Source of the DNA: Candidatus Gastranaerophilales bacterium
GTDB taxonomy: Bacteria > Cyanobacteriota > Vampirovibrionia > Gastranaerophilales > Gastranaerophilaceae
Direction: 5' to 3'
NCBI GenBank assembly: GCA_944324255.1
Contig: CALUVM010000002.1
Location: 1-64,000 of the forward strand
DNA: 64,000 nt
The position numbers and the translations under genes are program-made. Of the stretch, positions 53,499 through 63,485 are shown one piece after another. How positions within the stretch are numbered: position 1 is the stretch's first letter; every line of letters starts with the position of its first letter. Under the pieces are notes generated by a model that ran no database searches, had not been told where the DNA came from, and saw nothing but the letters and a program-made list of their open reading frames with translations.

Positions 53499-54086
53499 AT
53501 GAAAAGAATAGAAAATATTGAAAAGATTAATGAAATTTTGTTAAATGACGGAGTTATAGCATATGTAACAGATACCGTCTGGGGGCTTGGATGCCTGCCT
53601 TCAAGCGAAAAAGCCGTTAAAAAGATTTACGAAATCAAGCATAGAGAAGCGGTCAAACCGCTTATACTAATGTCAGATGAAGTCTATAATCTTTTTGATT
53701 ATCTAAAACAACCTATCCCTAAAGAAGGACAAAAACTTATAAAGAAATACTTTCCGGGTGCCCTAACCGTAGTATTGGATAAAAGTTCTAAAACGCCGGA
53801 TTATATGACTTCAAATATGCCGACTGTCGGAATAAGAATTCCGGATAATGAAATATTTGCAGAACTTTGCCGAGGGATAGAAGGAAGAGTTCTTGCAACA
53901 ACCAGTGCAAATATTTCCGGCGAGCCTCCTGCTTTAACCTATGAAGAGGCTGTGAACTATATAGGCGATAAGGCAGATTTTGTAATCCCTGATTACGGAT
54001 TTAGCGCAAAAGGCAGAGCCTCAACCGTTGTCGGTTTTAACGGAGAAACTCCTGTTGTTTACCGGCAGGGCGAAATTGAAATTTAG
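53499..54086 (+). CDS. tsaC: L-threonylcarbamoyladenylate synthase (TsaC/Sua5/YrdC)
   Basis: The 195-residue product, from ATG 53499, has the YrdC signatures VIAYVTDTVWGLGCLPSS, KHREAVKPLILM, FPGALTVVLD, VGIRIPDN and ATTSANISGEPP. It makes threonylcarbamoyl-AMP for t6A37 in tRNA. It has no Sua5 C-terminal domain. An upstream ATG at 53460 lies near the end of element B and is not needed. Confidence 0.94.
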   Translation: MKRIENIEKINEILLNDGVIAYVTDTVWGLGCLPSSEKAVKKIYEIKHREAVKPLILMSDEVYNLFDYLKQPIPKEGQKLIKKYFPGALTVVLDKSSKTPDYMTSNMPTVGIRIPDNEIFAELCRGIEGRVLATTSANISGEPPALTYEEAVNYIGDKADFVIPDYGFSAKGRASTVVGFNGETPVVYRQGEIEI

Positions 54087-54192
54087 CTTTGATTGATTTT
54101 GCAAATATTTAGCGGCTATCAATGTGTATAAAAAATATTAAACCTTGTTTGATATATAATAAAATCAAACACAATATTTAAAGGGAATTATT

Positions 54193-56886
54193 ATGCTTAA
54201 AGGAAATGAAATCAGAAAATTATACTTAAATTATTTTAAAGACAAACATCAACATACAATTGTAGAAAGTTCAAGCTTAGTGCCGGATAATCCGACCGTG
54301 CTTTTGACTACAGCAGGTATGCTGCAGTTTTTACCGATATTTTTAGGGATTGTAAAATCGCCTTATGATCCTCCTCGTGCTGTATCTTGCCAGAAATGTG
54401 CAAGAGCCGGCGGAAAGGATTCTGATATAGAAAATGTAGGAAGAACCCCAAGACATCATACCTTCTTTGAGATGCTCGGGAACTTTTCTTTCGGTGATTA
54501 TTACAAAAAAGAAGTTATTCCATGGGCGTGGGAATTTGTAACAGAAGTTCTTAAGCTTGATAAAGACAGACTCTGGATAACTATTTTTGAAACCGATGAC
54601 GAGGCTTTTGAAATCTGGAGAAGTATCGGAGTTCCGGCAGAAAGAATTAAAAGAAAAGGCAAAAAAGATAACTTCTGGGGTCCTCCGGGGGCATCCGGTT
54701 CTTGCGGACCTTGCTCTGAAATCCATTATGATTTAGGCGAGCAATACAAGTGTTCTGATAATTGCGGGATTGATACCTGCGAATGCGACCGCTGGGTTGA
54801 GATTTGGAACCTTGTATTTACAGAACTTTATCAGGATGAAGAAGGAAACCAATCTCCTTTAGAAAAGAAAAATGTTGATACTGGAATGGGTTTGGAACGT
54901 ATAACAATGGTTTGCCAGGGGGTTGCTTCAACCTTTGAAACAGACTTGTTAAAACCGATTCTGGATAAAGTTTCCGAAATGTCCGGAGTTCCTTATAAAA
55001 AGTCCGAAAAAACAGATATTTCTTTAAGAATTATCACAGACCACGCAAGATGCGTAACTTTCCTTATTTCTGACGGAGTAATTCCGGGTAATGAAGGAAG
55101 AAGCTATGTTCTTAGAATGATTCTAAGACGTGCTTTAAGACACGGAAAAATCTTAGGCATGGAACTTCCTTTCCTTTATAAATTAGTTGATGTTGTTGTT
55201 GATAACTACGGAGAAGCTTACCCTGAGCTGGTTAAGAATAAGGCTAAAGTTATTGATACAATTAAAAAAGAAGAGGAAAGATTCAAACAGACTCTTGATA
55301 GAGGATATAAAATGCTGGATGAATTTATTTCCGCAAAGAAAAATATTGACGGCGAAAGTGCATTCAAACTCTATGATACTTATGGATTCCCGTTTGAACT
55401 TACAAAAGAAATTGCTCAGGAAAACGGCTTAGAAGCGGATGAAGCAGGGTTTAAAGCTGCTATGCAGGAACAAAAAGACCGTGCAAAAGCTGCAACAGAA
55501 AAAATTTCCGTAACCGGTGATATTAAGTATGCAAAAGTTGAAGAACAGGTCGGTTCAACTGAATTTATCGGATATGAAGAAAACGTATGCGAAGCAAAAG
55601 TTCTTGCGCTAATTGAAGGAGAAGGTTATACAGATGTTGTTCTGGATAAAACTCCTTTCTATGCAGAATGCGGCGGACAGGTCGGAGACAGCGGGTATTT
55701 GACTAACGACAATCTGAAAGCCGAAGTTCTTACAACATTCAAGGTAAATCATCTTTTTGTACACAGATGTCAGATAGTGAACGGTGAAATTAATGTCGGC
55801 GATACCGTTCTTGCTCAAATAGATATCAAAAGACGTGAAGAAATCAGAGTTCACCATACATCAGCTCACCTTTTGCAGGCAGCATTAATAAAAGTCTTAG
55901 GGGATGAAGTTAAGCAAGCAGGTTCTCAGGTTGAGGAAAACAGAATGAGATTTGACTTTACTTTCTCCCGTGCGATGACTCCTGATGAGGTTGAAAAGAC
56001 AGAAAACCTTATGAATGAATGGATATGTGAAAAACTTCCGGTAAATACAGAAGTTATGGGTATTGAGGAAGCTAAACTTACCGGTGCTACAGCTCTCTTT
56101 GGTGAAAAATACGAAGACGAAGTAAGAGTAGTTTCAATCGGAGGCAAAAAACACCACCACCATCATCACGGTGAAGGTGAACATCAATGCTGCGGAAGAG
56201 GCGGCTGCGGATGTAAGCATAAAGATGAAGCAAAAGAAGTAATTTCTATGGAATTCTGTGCCGGAACTCATGCCAGAAACACCGAAGATTTGAGATTGGT
56301 TAAAATCCTTTCCGAAGGTGCAATTTCAGCCGGTACAAGAAGAATTGAACTCGTTGTATCAAAGGCGGCTCTTGATTATATAAATAACAAAATCAAGGTT
56401 ACAAACGCTCTTGAATCAAGGTTCAAAGCTCATACAGATGAAGTTCTTGAAAGAGTTGAGAAATTAGCTGAGGAAAATAAAGAACTCCAGAAAGAAGTTT
56501 CAAAACTAAAAGAAGAACAGGCAAGATTGAAGTTTGCAAGTTTTATTTCCAAGGCTCAAGATATTAAAGGCGGTAAGCTGTTTATCTCAAAAGTTGAAGA
56601 TTTTGATGCCGAGGCAATTAAGACCGGTGCCGAACTTCTTGCAAATAAGTTAGGGAACAGTATTATTATCTTAGCGAATGATAAAACAGTTCTTGTAAAA
56701 GTTTCTGATAACTATGTAAAAGAAGGTATAAATGCCGGAAAACTTGTCGGTGAAATTTCAAGAGCAACAGGCGCTAACGGGGGCGGCAGACCAAACTTTG
56801 CACAGGGCGGTGTAAAAGATTCTGCCAAGCTTGATGAAATTCTTGCCAAAACCGAAATGGATTTAATCAGAGCTAATTTATCATGA
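54193..56886 (+). CDS. alaS: Alanyl-tRNA synthetase with a natural His6/Cys-rich insert
   Basis: The 897-residue AlaRS has the class II catalytic core, with TTAGMLQFLPIFLG near residue 35 and RMILRRALRHG near 305. The editing domain follows with HHTSAHLLQAAL and FCAGTHARNTEDL, then a coiled coil and the C-Ala domain (GGGRPNFAQGGVKD). Between the two editing-site motifs, residues 654-659 are six histidines followed by GEGEHQCCGRGGCGCKH. This small insert is absent from typical AlaRS and could bind metal near the editing-site zinc. Its TGA overlaps the mnmG ATG (ATGA). Confidence 0.96.
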   Translation: MLKGNEIRKLYLNYFKDKHQHTIVESSSLVPDNPTVLLTTAGMLQFLPIFLGIVKSPYDPPRAVSCQKCARAGGKDSDIENVGRTPRHHTFFEMLGNFSFGDYYKKEVIPWAWEFVTEVLKLDKDRLWITIFETDDEAFEIWRSIGVPAERIKRKGKKDNFWGPPGASGSCGPCSEIHYDLGEQYKCSDNCGIDTCECDRWVEIWNLVFTELYQDEEGNQSPLEKKNVDTGMGLERITMVCQGVASTFETDLLKPILDKVSEMSGVPYKKSEKTDISLRIITDHARCVTFLISDGVIPGNEGRSYVLRMILRRALRHGKILGMELPFLYKLVDVVVDNYGEAYPELVKNKAKVIDTIKKEEERFKQTLDRGYKMLDEFISAKKNIDGESAFKLYDTYGFPFELTKEIAQENGLEADEAGFKAAMQEQKDRAKAATEKISVTGDIKYAKVEEQVGSTEFIGYEENVCEAKVLALIEGEGYTDVVLDKTPFYAECGGQVGDSGYLTNDNLKAEVLTTFKVNHLFVHRCQIVNGEINVGDTVLAQIDIKRREEIRVHHTSAHLLQAALIKVLGDEVKQAGSQVEENRMRFDFTFSRAMTPDEVEKTENLMNEWICEKLPVNTEVMGIEEAKLTGATALFGEKYEDEVRVVSIGGKKHHHHHHGEGEHQCCGRGGCGCKHKDEAKEVISMEFCAGTHARNTEDLRLVKILSEGAISAGTRRIELVVSKAALDYINNKIKVTNALESRFKAHTDEVLERVEKLAEENKELQKEVSKLKEEQARLKFASFISKAQDIKGGKLFISKVEDFDAEAIKTGAELLANKLGNSIIILANDKTVLVKVSDNYVKEGINAGKLVGEISRATGANGGGRPNFAQGGVKDSAKLDEILAKTEMDLIRANLS

Positions 56887-58754
56887 GTGCAGGTTACTTA
56901 AATAACAAATTTGATGTTATAGTAGTAGGCGCAGGACATGCAGGATGTGAAGCCGCTCTTAGTGCTGCACGGCTTGGATGTAATGTCTTGTTGTGCTCTC
57001 TTAATCTGGATAATATCGCTCTTCAGCCTTGCAACCCTGCTATAGGCGGGCCGGCAAAATCAACTCTTGTGAGAGAAATTGATGCGCTGGGCGGGGTTAT
57101 GGGAGAAGTTGCCGATGCAACTTATATCCAGATGAAAACACTTAACTCTTCAAAAGGTCCTGCCGTTAGAGCCTTAAGAGCGCAGTCAGATAAAAAAGAA
57201 TACACTCAATATATGCGCCATATTCTTGAAAGCACTCCGAATATTTGGCTTAAACAATGCTGTATAACAGGTTTAAGAGAAAAAGACGGGGTAATTACCG
57301 GCGCAGTAGATGAATACGGGATAGAATATTCCTGCCGTGCGGTAATTCTGACAACAGGAACTTCGCTTGAGGGAAAATTGTTTATAGGTTTACAGTCCTA
57401 TCCTGGCGGCAGGCTCGGTGAAATGCCTGCAATCGGACTTTCAGGATGGCTCAGAGAACACGGAATTCAGACAAAGAAACTAAAAACAGGAACACCTGCA
57501 AGAGTCGATAAAAGAACAATTGATTATTCCAAAATGACCGTACAGCCTGGGGATGACAAGCTTAGTTTTTATTCCTACAAACCTAATCGTCCTGTAAGAA
57601 AACAAGTTCCGTGTTACTTAACCAGAACAAATGAAGATACGCATAATATTATCAGGGCAAATCTTGATAAATCTCCTATGTATCAAGGGCTTATTCAAGG
57701 GGTCGGACCCCGCTATTGCCCGTCTATAGAAGATAAAATTGTTCGTTTTGCATCAAATCCTTCCCATCATATATTTATTGAGCCGGAAGGGCTGAATACT
57801 TATGAAGTTTATATTCAAGGGTTTTCAACAAGCCTGCCGGCATGCGTTCAGGTGGAGATGATAAGGTCTTTGCCGGGGCTTGAAAATGCGCACATTATTA
57901 AACCGGCTTATGCTGTTGAATATGACTATGTTCCGGCTATTCAGACACAGCATTCTCTTATGTCAAAAGATATAAAAGGATTGTTCTTTGCAGGTCAGAT
58001 AAACGGTACAAGCGGATACGAAGAAGCTGCTGCACAGGGACTTATAGCCGGAATCAATGCGGTAAATTATATTAATTCATCTGATATGCTTGAACTTCCG
58101 AGAAGTTCATCCTATATCGGAACTCTTATTGATGATTTGGTCACAAAAGATATTCAAGAGCCTTACAGAATGCTTACTTCCCGCTCCGAATACAGGTTAT
58201 TGTTAAGACAGGATAATGCGGATGAAAGGTTAACCGAACTCGGTCACAAAATCGGATTAATTGATGATGAGCAGTTTAATCGTTTTAAAACTAAACAGGA
58301 AAATATCCAAAAAGAAATGACTAGGCTTAAGGAAACAAAAGTTCCTGCGACAGATGAAGTTAATTCAATTCTTGCAAAATACGAAGAGCATATTGACCGT
58401 GGCATGCGTCTTTCAGAACTTCTCAAGCGTCCTAACATTAATTACGAAATTTTTAAAGAACTTGATGAAAAAACACGTAATCTTGACCTGAGTGAAGATA
58501 TAACAGGCGAAGTAGAGGTTTTAATAAAATATGACGGATATCTAAAAAGGCAGGAACAGCAGGTAGAAACAGCCGAAAAGCTTGAAAAATACAAGATTCC
58601 AGATAATATTGATTATTCCAAAATCAAGCATATATCAACCGAAACCCGTGAAAAACTTGAAAAAGTCCGTCCGCAAAACTTAGCTCAGGCTTCCCGTATC
58701 GGAGGAGTTAAGCCTGCTGATATTTCTGTGCTCATGGTTATGCTTAAAGGATAA
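56883..58754 (+). CDS. mnmG: tRNA uridine 5-carboxymethylaminomethyl modification enzyme MnmG (GidA)
   Basis: The 623-residue FAD protein has VIVVGAGHAGCEAALSAARLG at the N-terminus, CNPAIGGPAKSTLVREIDALGG, and the C-terminal helical domain with YDGYLKRQEQQV and ASRIGGVKPADISVLMV. With MnmE it modifies U34 in several tRNAs. It is translationally coupled to alaS by the ATGA overlap, so two tRNA-related genes form one unit. Confidence 0.96.
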   Translation: MSAGYLNNKFDVIVVGAGHAGCEAALSAARLGCNVLLCSLNLDNIALQPCNPAIGGPAKSTLVREIDALGGVMGEVADATYIQMKTLNSSKGPAVRALRAQSDKKEYTQYMRHILESTPNIWLKQCCITGLREKDGVITGAVDEYGIEYSCRAVILTTGTSLEGKLFIGLQSYPGGRLGEMPAIGLSGWLREHGIQTKKLKTGTPARVDKRTIDYSKMTVQPGDDKLSFYSYKPNRPVRKQVPCYLTRTNEDTHNIIRANLDKSPMYQGLIQGVGPRYCPSIEDKIVRFASNPSHHIFIEPEGLNTYEVYIQGFSTSLPACVQVEMIRSLPGLENAHIIKPAYAVEYDYVPAIQTQHSLMSKDIKGLFFAGQINGTSGYEEAAAQGLIAGINAVNYINSSDMLELPRSSSYIGTLIDDLVTKDIQEPYRMLTSRSEYRLLLRQDNADERLTELGHKIGLIDDEQFNRFKTKQENIQKEMTRLKETKVPATDEVNSILAKYEEHIDRGMRLSELLKRPNINYEIFKELDEKTRNLDLSEDITGEVEVLIKYDGYLKRQEQQVETAEKLEKYKIPDNIDYSKIKHISTETREKLEKVRPQNLAQASRIGGVKPADISVLMVMLKG

Positions 58755-58765
58755 AAAAGTTTTTA

Positions 58766-59089
58766 TTATCCTTTTGTTGCATGTTTGTAGAATTCAAATA
58801 CCATATTAAACTGGTCCCCGACATATTTTTGCATTCTCTCTAACATACCTGCAACAGTTTCAGTATCAAGACCTTTTTTGTTGGTTAGAACATAGGAATC
58901 TATTAAACGTTTATTTCCTTTATTCGTTTCAATAACATGGTATCCGAGTGCGGTTAATTTTTCTAATGGCTGTCCCTGATAGCAGCATACCAATTTTTGT
59001 CCCCGTTTTTCTCCCATGATAACCAGTTTCTTTATACCGGAAGGATTTTTACTCTGAAAGTTTACCGGAGAAATTTGTAAATTATTCAT
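58766..59089 (-). CDS. Small protein of unknown function
   Basis: I do not recognise this product, 107 residues from the ATG at 59089. AAAGGTGG is at the right distance for that ATG; an in-frame GTG three codons earlier falls on it. It starts MNNLQISPVNFQSKNP and has a beta-rich stretch (KLVIMGEKRGQKLVCCYQ) and a C-terminal helix (GMLERMQKYVGDQFNMVFEFYKH). No signal or membrane segment is seen. It is convergent with mnmG, with only an 11-nt gap, and divergent from the SpoIID-like gene. Confidence 0.7.
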   Translation of the reverse strand: MNNLQISPVNFQSKNPSGIKKLVIMGEKRGQKLVCCYQGQPLEKLTALGYHVIETNKGNKRLIDSYVLTNKKGLDTETVAGMLERMQKYVGDQFNMVFEFYKHATKG

Positions 59090-59172
59090 TATTACCACCT
59101 TTCAAATTATTTAAAACTCAAGAAAATATAATTTGCTATCTGAGTCTTTCTGGTTCCATTCTTTTTCTGATG

Positions 59173-59178
59173 TATAAT
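59173..59178 (+). promoter_or_regulatory. -10 box of the SpoIID-like gene, leaderless type
   Basis: TATAAT ends 6 nt before the ATG at 59185. An in-frame ATG at 59170 overlaps this box and would lie upstream of the predicted transcript start. Confidence 0.5.
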
Positions 59179-59184
59179 ATTCTT

Positions 59185-60060
59185 ATGGGGATGAAAAGAT
59201 TTTTTCTTTTATTTTTAGCTCTAATAATTTTTATACAGCCGTGTTTTGCAATAAAAATAGGGCTGCAGACCAACACCGGCAGAACTTATATCGGCTCTTC
59301 CACTGATGCGGAAATTATTGACTGTAATACTAATAAACTTGTTTTTATTATGGAAAAAATGAAAGGGTATGAGTTCAAACCATATAGAAAGGTTATTGCA
59401 ATAAAAGTCGACGGTCAGTTTAAAAAGATTAATTCTAATAAAATTGTCATAAAACCCCGTGAGAATGGTTTTATAAGTGTAAAAAGGAAATGGTATCGAG
59501 GTAACTTTATGCTTGAAAATACCGGACTGGGGTTAACTGTAATTAATGATATAAAAATAGAAGAATATCTTCAGGGAGTAGTTCCTTCAGAAATGCCGTC
59601 AAGCTGGGAGCATGATGCTCATAAAGCTCAAGCAATAGCCGCAAGAAGCTATGCTATAGCAAATCTCGGCAAAAGAGCCAAAGACGGGTATGATTTAAAA
59701 GATACTCCCGAAGATCAGGCATATGGCGGGGCTACGGCAGAAACATCTCAAACCAACGATGCCGTCAAGGAAACCGAGGGCATTGTCTTAATATATGACG
59801 GGAAAATTATTCCGGCATATTATTCTGCTGCTGCCGGAGGTCAGACAAAATCAGCAGGGCAGGTTTGGACAAAAGACTTGGCTTTTTTGAAATCTGTACC
59901 GTCTTTTGATGACGGGATTAGAAAAAACGGGCATGGTGTCGGAATGAGCCAGTACGGTGCAAATAACCTTGCTAAAAAAGGATATAATGCATATCAGATT
60001 TTAAGGTATTTTTACGCTAATACCAAGTTCGCCAAAATAAACCCTGAATACTACAAATAG
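59185..60060 (+). CDS. Exported SpoIID/LytB-domain protein
   Basis: The 291-residue product has a signal peptide (MGMKRFFLLFLALIIFIQ then PCFA). The SpoIID domain includes YLQGVVPSEMPSSW with the proposed catalytic glutamate, KAQAIAARSYAI, YYSAAAGGQT and HGVGMSQYGANNLAKKGY. SpoIID cuts denuded peptidoglycan glycan strands in sporulators. No other sporulation gene is seen, so here it is probably a periplasmic cell-wall lytic enzyme for division or remodelling. Confidence 0.9.
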   Translation: MGMKRFFLLFLALIIFIQPCFAIKIGLQTNTGRTYIGSSTDAEIIDCNTNKLVFIMEKMKGYEFKPYRKVIAIKVDGQFKKINSNKIVIKPRENGFISVKRKWYRGNFMLENTGLGLTVINDIKIEEYLQGVVPSEMPSSWEHDAHKAQAIAARSYAIANLGKRAKDGYDLKDTPEDQAYGGATAETSQTNDAVKETEGIVLIYDGKIIPAYYSAAAGGQTKSAGQVWTKDLAFLKSVPSFDDGIRKNGHGVGMSQYGANNLAKKGYNAYQILRYFYANTKFAKINPEYYK

Positions 60061-60112
60061 GGGTAAAGGGGTAAAGGATAAAATTGAAATCAGAAAAACA
60101 GAGGAATAAAAA

Positions 60113-61120
60113 ATGAAAACTGCACAGGTTAACGGGGATAAAATTGTTTTAAAAGAAATTGATGAACTTACATTAGGAGATAAGAAAGGTGCTATTGTAA
60201 GAGTTCTCGGATGCGGGCTCTGCGGGTCTGATATTGTAAAATTCAAACACAAAATTGTAAAAGACGGTGCCGTATTAGGTCATGAAATTGTTGCCCTAAT
60301 TGAAGAAGTAAATACGGATACGGATTTTAAAATTGGGGATAAAATTGTTACTTCTCATCATATTCCTTGTTTTAACTGCACTTACTGTAAGCACGGAAAC
60401 TATTCAATGTGTTCTCATTTTAAAGAAACAAATATTATTCCGGGCGGGTTTAGTGAAAAAGTTTTTGTATCGGAAGAACACTTGAAAAATACTGCTTATA
60501 AAGTTCCTTCAACAATGACGGATGAAGAAATATCTTTTTATGAACCGTTAGGCTGCTGTATAAGAGCAATTAAGCGCTGTAACCTTCAGGATGGAGATAA
60601 AGTTCTTGTTGTGGGATTAGGTTCAATCGGGCTATTGATGGGAGAAGCCTTAAGAGCGCACGGATTAAAGGTTTACGGATGCGACTTGTTAGAACACAGA
60701 ATTGAACTCGGAAATAAATTAGGAATTGAAGCGTACAATTCAAGAGATTTAGAAGATTTTGATAAAATATTAAGAGAGAAAACTTCATCTCTTGGAGTAG
60801 ATGCGGTATTTATGACATCAGGAGCTGATAAAGCAATAGACGTGGCTCTTAAAACTATCCGGCTCGGCGGAAAAATTCTTGTTTTTTCAAGTACACCTAA
60901 CAATGCGGGTTATCCTAATAATGATATTTATTATAAAGAACTCACGGTTATGGGAAGCTACTCTCCTTCTCCGGCTGATTTGAAGGATTCTTTTGACCTT
61001 CTTGTTTCAGGGAAAGTAAATGTCAAAGGGATGACGACGGTTTACAAGTTTGACGATATCCAGCAGGCGTTTGAGGATACGATTTCCAATAAGATTTTGA
61101 AAGCTTATATTAAGATGTAA
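60113..61120 (+). CDS. Zinc-dependent alcohol/polyol dehydrogenase (MDR family)
   Basis: The 335-residue protein has the catalytic zinc motif GCGLCGSDIV with GHEIV, the structural zinc cysteines CFNCTYCKHGNYSMC, and the cofactor-binding GLGSIGLLMGEALRAHG. It resembles threonine/sorbitol dehydrogenases. The substrate is not identifiable from sequence. A GAGGAA site precedes the ATG. Its 3' end overlaps nagA by 11 bp in convergent orientation. Confidence 0.85.
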   Translation: MKTAQVNGDKIVLKEIDELTLGDKKGAIVRVLGCGLCGSDIVKFKHKIVKDGAVLGHEIVALIEEVNTDTDFKIGDKIVTSHHIPCFNCTYCKHGNYSMCSHFKETNIIPGGFSEKVFVSEEHLKNTAYKVPSTMTDEEISFYEPLGCCIRAIKRCNLQDGDKVLVVGLGSIGLLMGEALRAHGLKVYGCDLLEHRIELGNKLGIEAYNSRDLEDFDKILREKTSSLGVDAVFMTSGADKAIDVALKTIRLGGKILVFSSTPNNAGYPNNDIYYKELTVMGSYSPSPADLKDSFDLLVSGKVNVKGMTTVYKFDDIQQAFEDTISNKILKAYIKM

Positions 61121-62003
61121 CTTTTAGTATATTCCCTTCATCATTCCATAGAATTCTGCCTTTTGGTTCTATATTATGGTAGGTGTATGTGTTGGTTATA
61201 AATACAGGGTTAAATAAATTTTTCTGTACTAAAATTTTGACTATTCTGTCTAAAAGGGTGGTGCTTCCGGCTATTGTTCCATCGGCAGAAGTAGCCTTTA
61301 TTCCGTCATAGAAGATTTTAGAATCTGCAAAAGTTGTTTCTTTAATATCACTATATGTTATTGGAAGGGCATCACTTATAAGCAGAATTCTATCAGCAGG
61401 TTTCGACTTAAAAAAGAGTTTTAGCGCATCATCACAAACATGAACGCCGTCAGCGATGATTTCTGTGTAGAGATTATCATTAATAAGTGCTGAAAGAGCC
61501 GTACTTTTACCTCTATGAACAACTCCGGACATAGCATTAAAAGTGTGTGTTACACCGTCTGCTTTTGATAAATCCCCTCCTGTACAATGTCCTGCCTGTA
61601 CTTTTATATTTTTTTCTTTTAAATAGTTAATTAAGCCGTTATCAAGTTCCGGTGCAAGAGTAACAATTTTTATAAAATCATCTTCAAGCTTGCGGTAATT
61701 TTCAATAGTAAGCTCCATAAAGTGTTCAGAATTGTGAATACCTTTTTTTTCAGGGTTAATAAAAATTCCTTCAAGATGGATGCCGAGAATTGAATCACAG
61801 CTTTCAGCCGCTTTTTTAATAATTTGAATCTGTTTTTTTATATTCTGAACAGAATCCGTAACAAGAGTCGGGAAGAAACCTCCGATACCGATTTTTTTCA
61901 AATTTTCCGCTACAAATAGGATTTCATCACTTCCGGAGGCTTTATTGAAATCAATCCCGAAAGCCCCGTGTAAGTGCTGATCAATCATTAAAGGAGTTTC
62001 CAT
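61110..62003 (-). CDS. nagA: N-acetylglucosamine-6-phosphate deacetylase-like amidohydrolase, short form
   Basis: The 297-residue protein has the amidohydrolase metal and catalytic residues in NagA order: DQHLHGAFG, GIHLEGIFINPEKKGIH, AGHCTGG, VTHTFNAMSG, IIADGVHV and ISDALP. NagA is usually about 380 residues; here the N-terminal beta-sandwich part is missing and the chain starts at the first HxH strand. GGGAG precedes the ATG, so it is not a broken gene. It lies 3 nt after murE in the same direction, which hints at amino-sugar or cell-wall recycling. Confidence 0.82.
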   Translation of the reverse strand: METPLMIDQHLHGAFGIDFNKASGSDEILFVAENLKKIGIGGFFPTLVTDSVQNIKKQIQIIKKAAESCDSILGIHLEGIFINPEKKGIHNSEHFMELTIENYRKLEDDFIKIVTLAPELDNGLINYLKEKNIKVQAGHCTGGDLSKADGVTHTFNAMSGVVHRGKSTALSALINDNLYTEIIADGVHVCDDALKLFFKSKPADRILLISDALPITYSDIKETTFADSKIFYDGIKATSADGTIAGSTTLLDRIVKILVQKNLFNPVFITNTYTYHNIEPKGRILWNDEGNILKVTS

Positions 62004-62006
62004 TAA

Positions 62007-63470
62007 TTAATCTCCCAAAAATATTTCTCTTACCTTTTCTCTGTCGTCAAAATGAATTGTTTCTGCAGCAAGTATTTGATAGTCTTCATGTCCTTTTCCT
62101 GCAACCAGAACAACATCATTTGCGTTAGCAAGTTTATAAGCTTCTTTTATTGCAAGTTCTCTGTCCGGTTCAACAATAACATCGTTAACTTTTTTAATAC
62201 CGGCTAAAATATCAGTAATAATTTGCTGAGGATTCTCTGACCGTGGATTATCGCTTGTTACAATAACTTTATCAGCTAATCTTTCAGCAATTTCTCCCAT
62301 TTGCGGACGTTTTGTAGCATCTCTGTCACCTCCGCAGCCGAAAATACAGATTAATTGTCCGTTTTTAGGTGTGATTTCTCTGGCAGCTTTAAGAACATTT
62401 TCCAATCCGTCAGGAGTGTGGGCATAATCAACAATTACTGTAGGTTTATTAACAACGATTTCAAACCTTCCTGCAACGCCCGGGATTTTCTCAAGAACAC
62501 GGATAGATTTTTCTATATCAAAATCAAGGGCAAGTGCTGTAGTTATAGCTGCCAGAATGTTGTAAACAGAGAACATTCCGTTCATAGTCAGTTTTGTTTT
62601 ATATTCTTTTCCTTTGACAACACAGGTGAATGATGCTCCGTCATGTTCAAAAATTACATCTTTTGCCCTTACGTCGGCATCTTTGTTAACAGCATAGGTA
62701 TAAGTACTTACAGTAGGCGAAATGACGCCCATAAATGCATCTGCATACTTGTCGTCAGAATTTATTATGGCGAAATCTCCTGCTACAAGCTGGGCAAATA
62801 ATAGGGCTTTTGCTTTAAAATAATTTCCCATTGTTATATGAAAATCCAGATGATCCTGTGTAAGGTTTGTCAATACTGCTCCGTTAAAGTCTACATAGTC
62901 CACCCGATGCTGTACCAGAGAATGAGAGCTTACTTCCATAACTACATTATCTATACATTTTTCATTTATATTAAACAGGATATCCTGTAGTTCCGGAGCT
63001 TGCGGGGTTGTGTGTTTAGCATCGTGATAAGAGTCATCGCTTGAAAACTTATGTCCAAGAGTTCCTATCAGTGCACATTTTTGTCCGTTTGCTTCATAAA
63101 GTTTTTGTATAAGATGTGTAACGGTTGTTTTACCGTTTGTGCCGGTAACACCGATTATATTTAATTTGCGGGAAGGGTTACCATAGAAAATGCTTGAAAT
63201 TCGGGCAATCATTTCTTCTGTTGATGAAACAACAATTTGCGGAACATCAATATTTAAACGTCTTTCTACTACAAATACTACAGCACCGTTAGCGGCAGCT
63301 TCTTCTGCGTATTCGTGACCGTCAACATGTTCTCCTGTCAGGCATATAAATATGTCATTAGGTCTTGCCTTTTTGGAATTGTATGAAATGCCCTCTATTT
63401 CGTATGACATATCTTCCAGATTAACAAGTTCTATGTAGTCAATTTCATCAATTAAATTTCTGATTTTCAT
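62007..63470 (-). CDS. murE: UDP-N-acetylmuramoyl-tripeptide synthetase MurE (meso-DAP type)
   Basis: The 487-residue Mur ligase has GVTGTNGKTTVTHLI (ATP binding), TNLTQDHLDFH, the SSHSLVQHRV stretch, and TSDNPRSENP. The DNPR motif marks enzymes that add meso-diaminopimelate rather than lysine. It follows an ftsI-type gene by about 15 nt, the normal order in division/cell-wall clusters. Confidence 0.95.
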   Translation of the reverse strand: MKIRNLIDEIDYIELVNLEDMSYEIEGISYNSKKARPNDIFICLTGEHVDGHEYAEEAAANGAVVFVVERRLNIDVPQIVVSSTEEMIARISSIFYGNPSRKLNIIGVTGTNGKTTVTHLIQKLYEANGQKCALIGTLGHKFSSDDSYHDAKHTTPQAPELQDILFNINEKCIDNVVMEVSSHSLVQHRVDYVDFNGAVLTNLTQDHLDFHITMGNYFKAKALLFAQLVAGDFAIINSDDKYADAFMGVISPTVSTYTYAVNKDADVRAKDVIFEHDGASFTCVVKGKEYKTKLTMNGMFSVYNILAAITTALALDFDIEKSIRVLEKIPGVAGRFEIVVNKPTVIVDYAHTPDGLENVLKAAREITPKNGQLICIFGCGGDRDATKRPQMGEIAERLADKVIVTSDNPRSENPQQIITDILAGIKKVNDVIVEPDRELAIKEAYKLANANDVVLVAGKGHEDYQILAAETIHFDDREKVREIFLGD

Positions 63471-63485
63471 AATAACCTCACTAAA

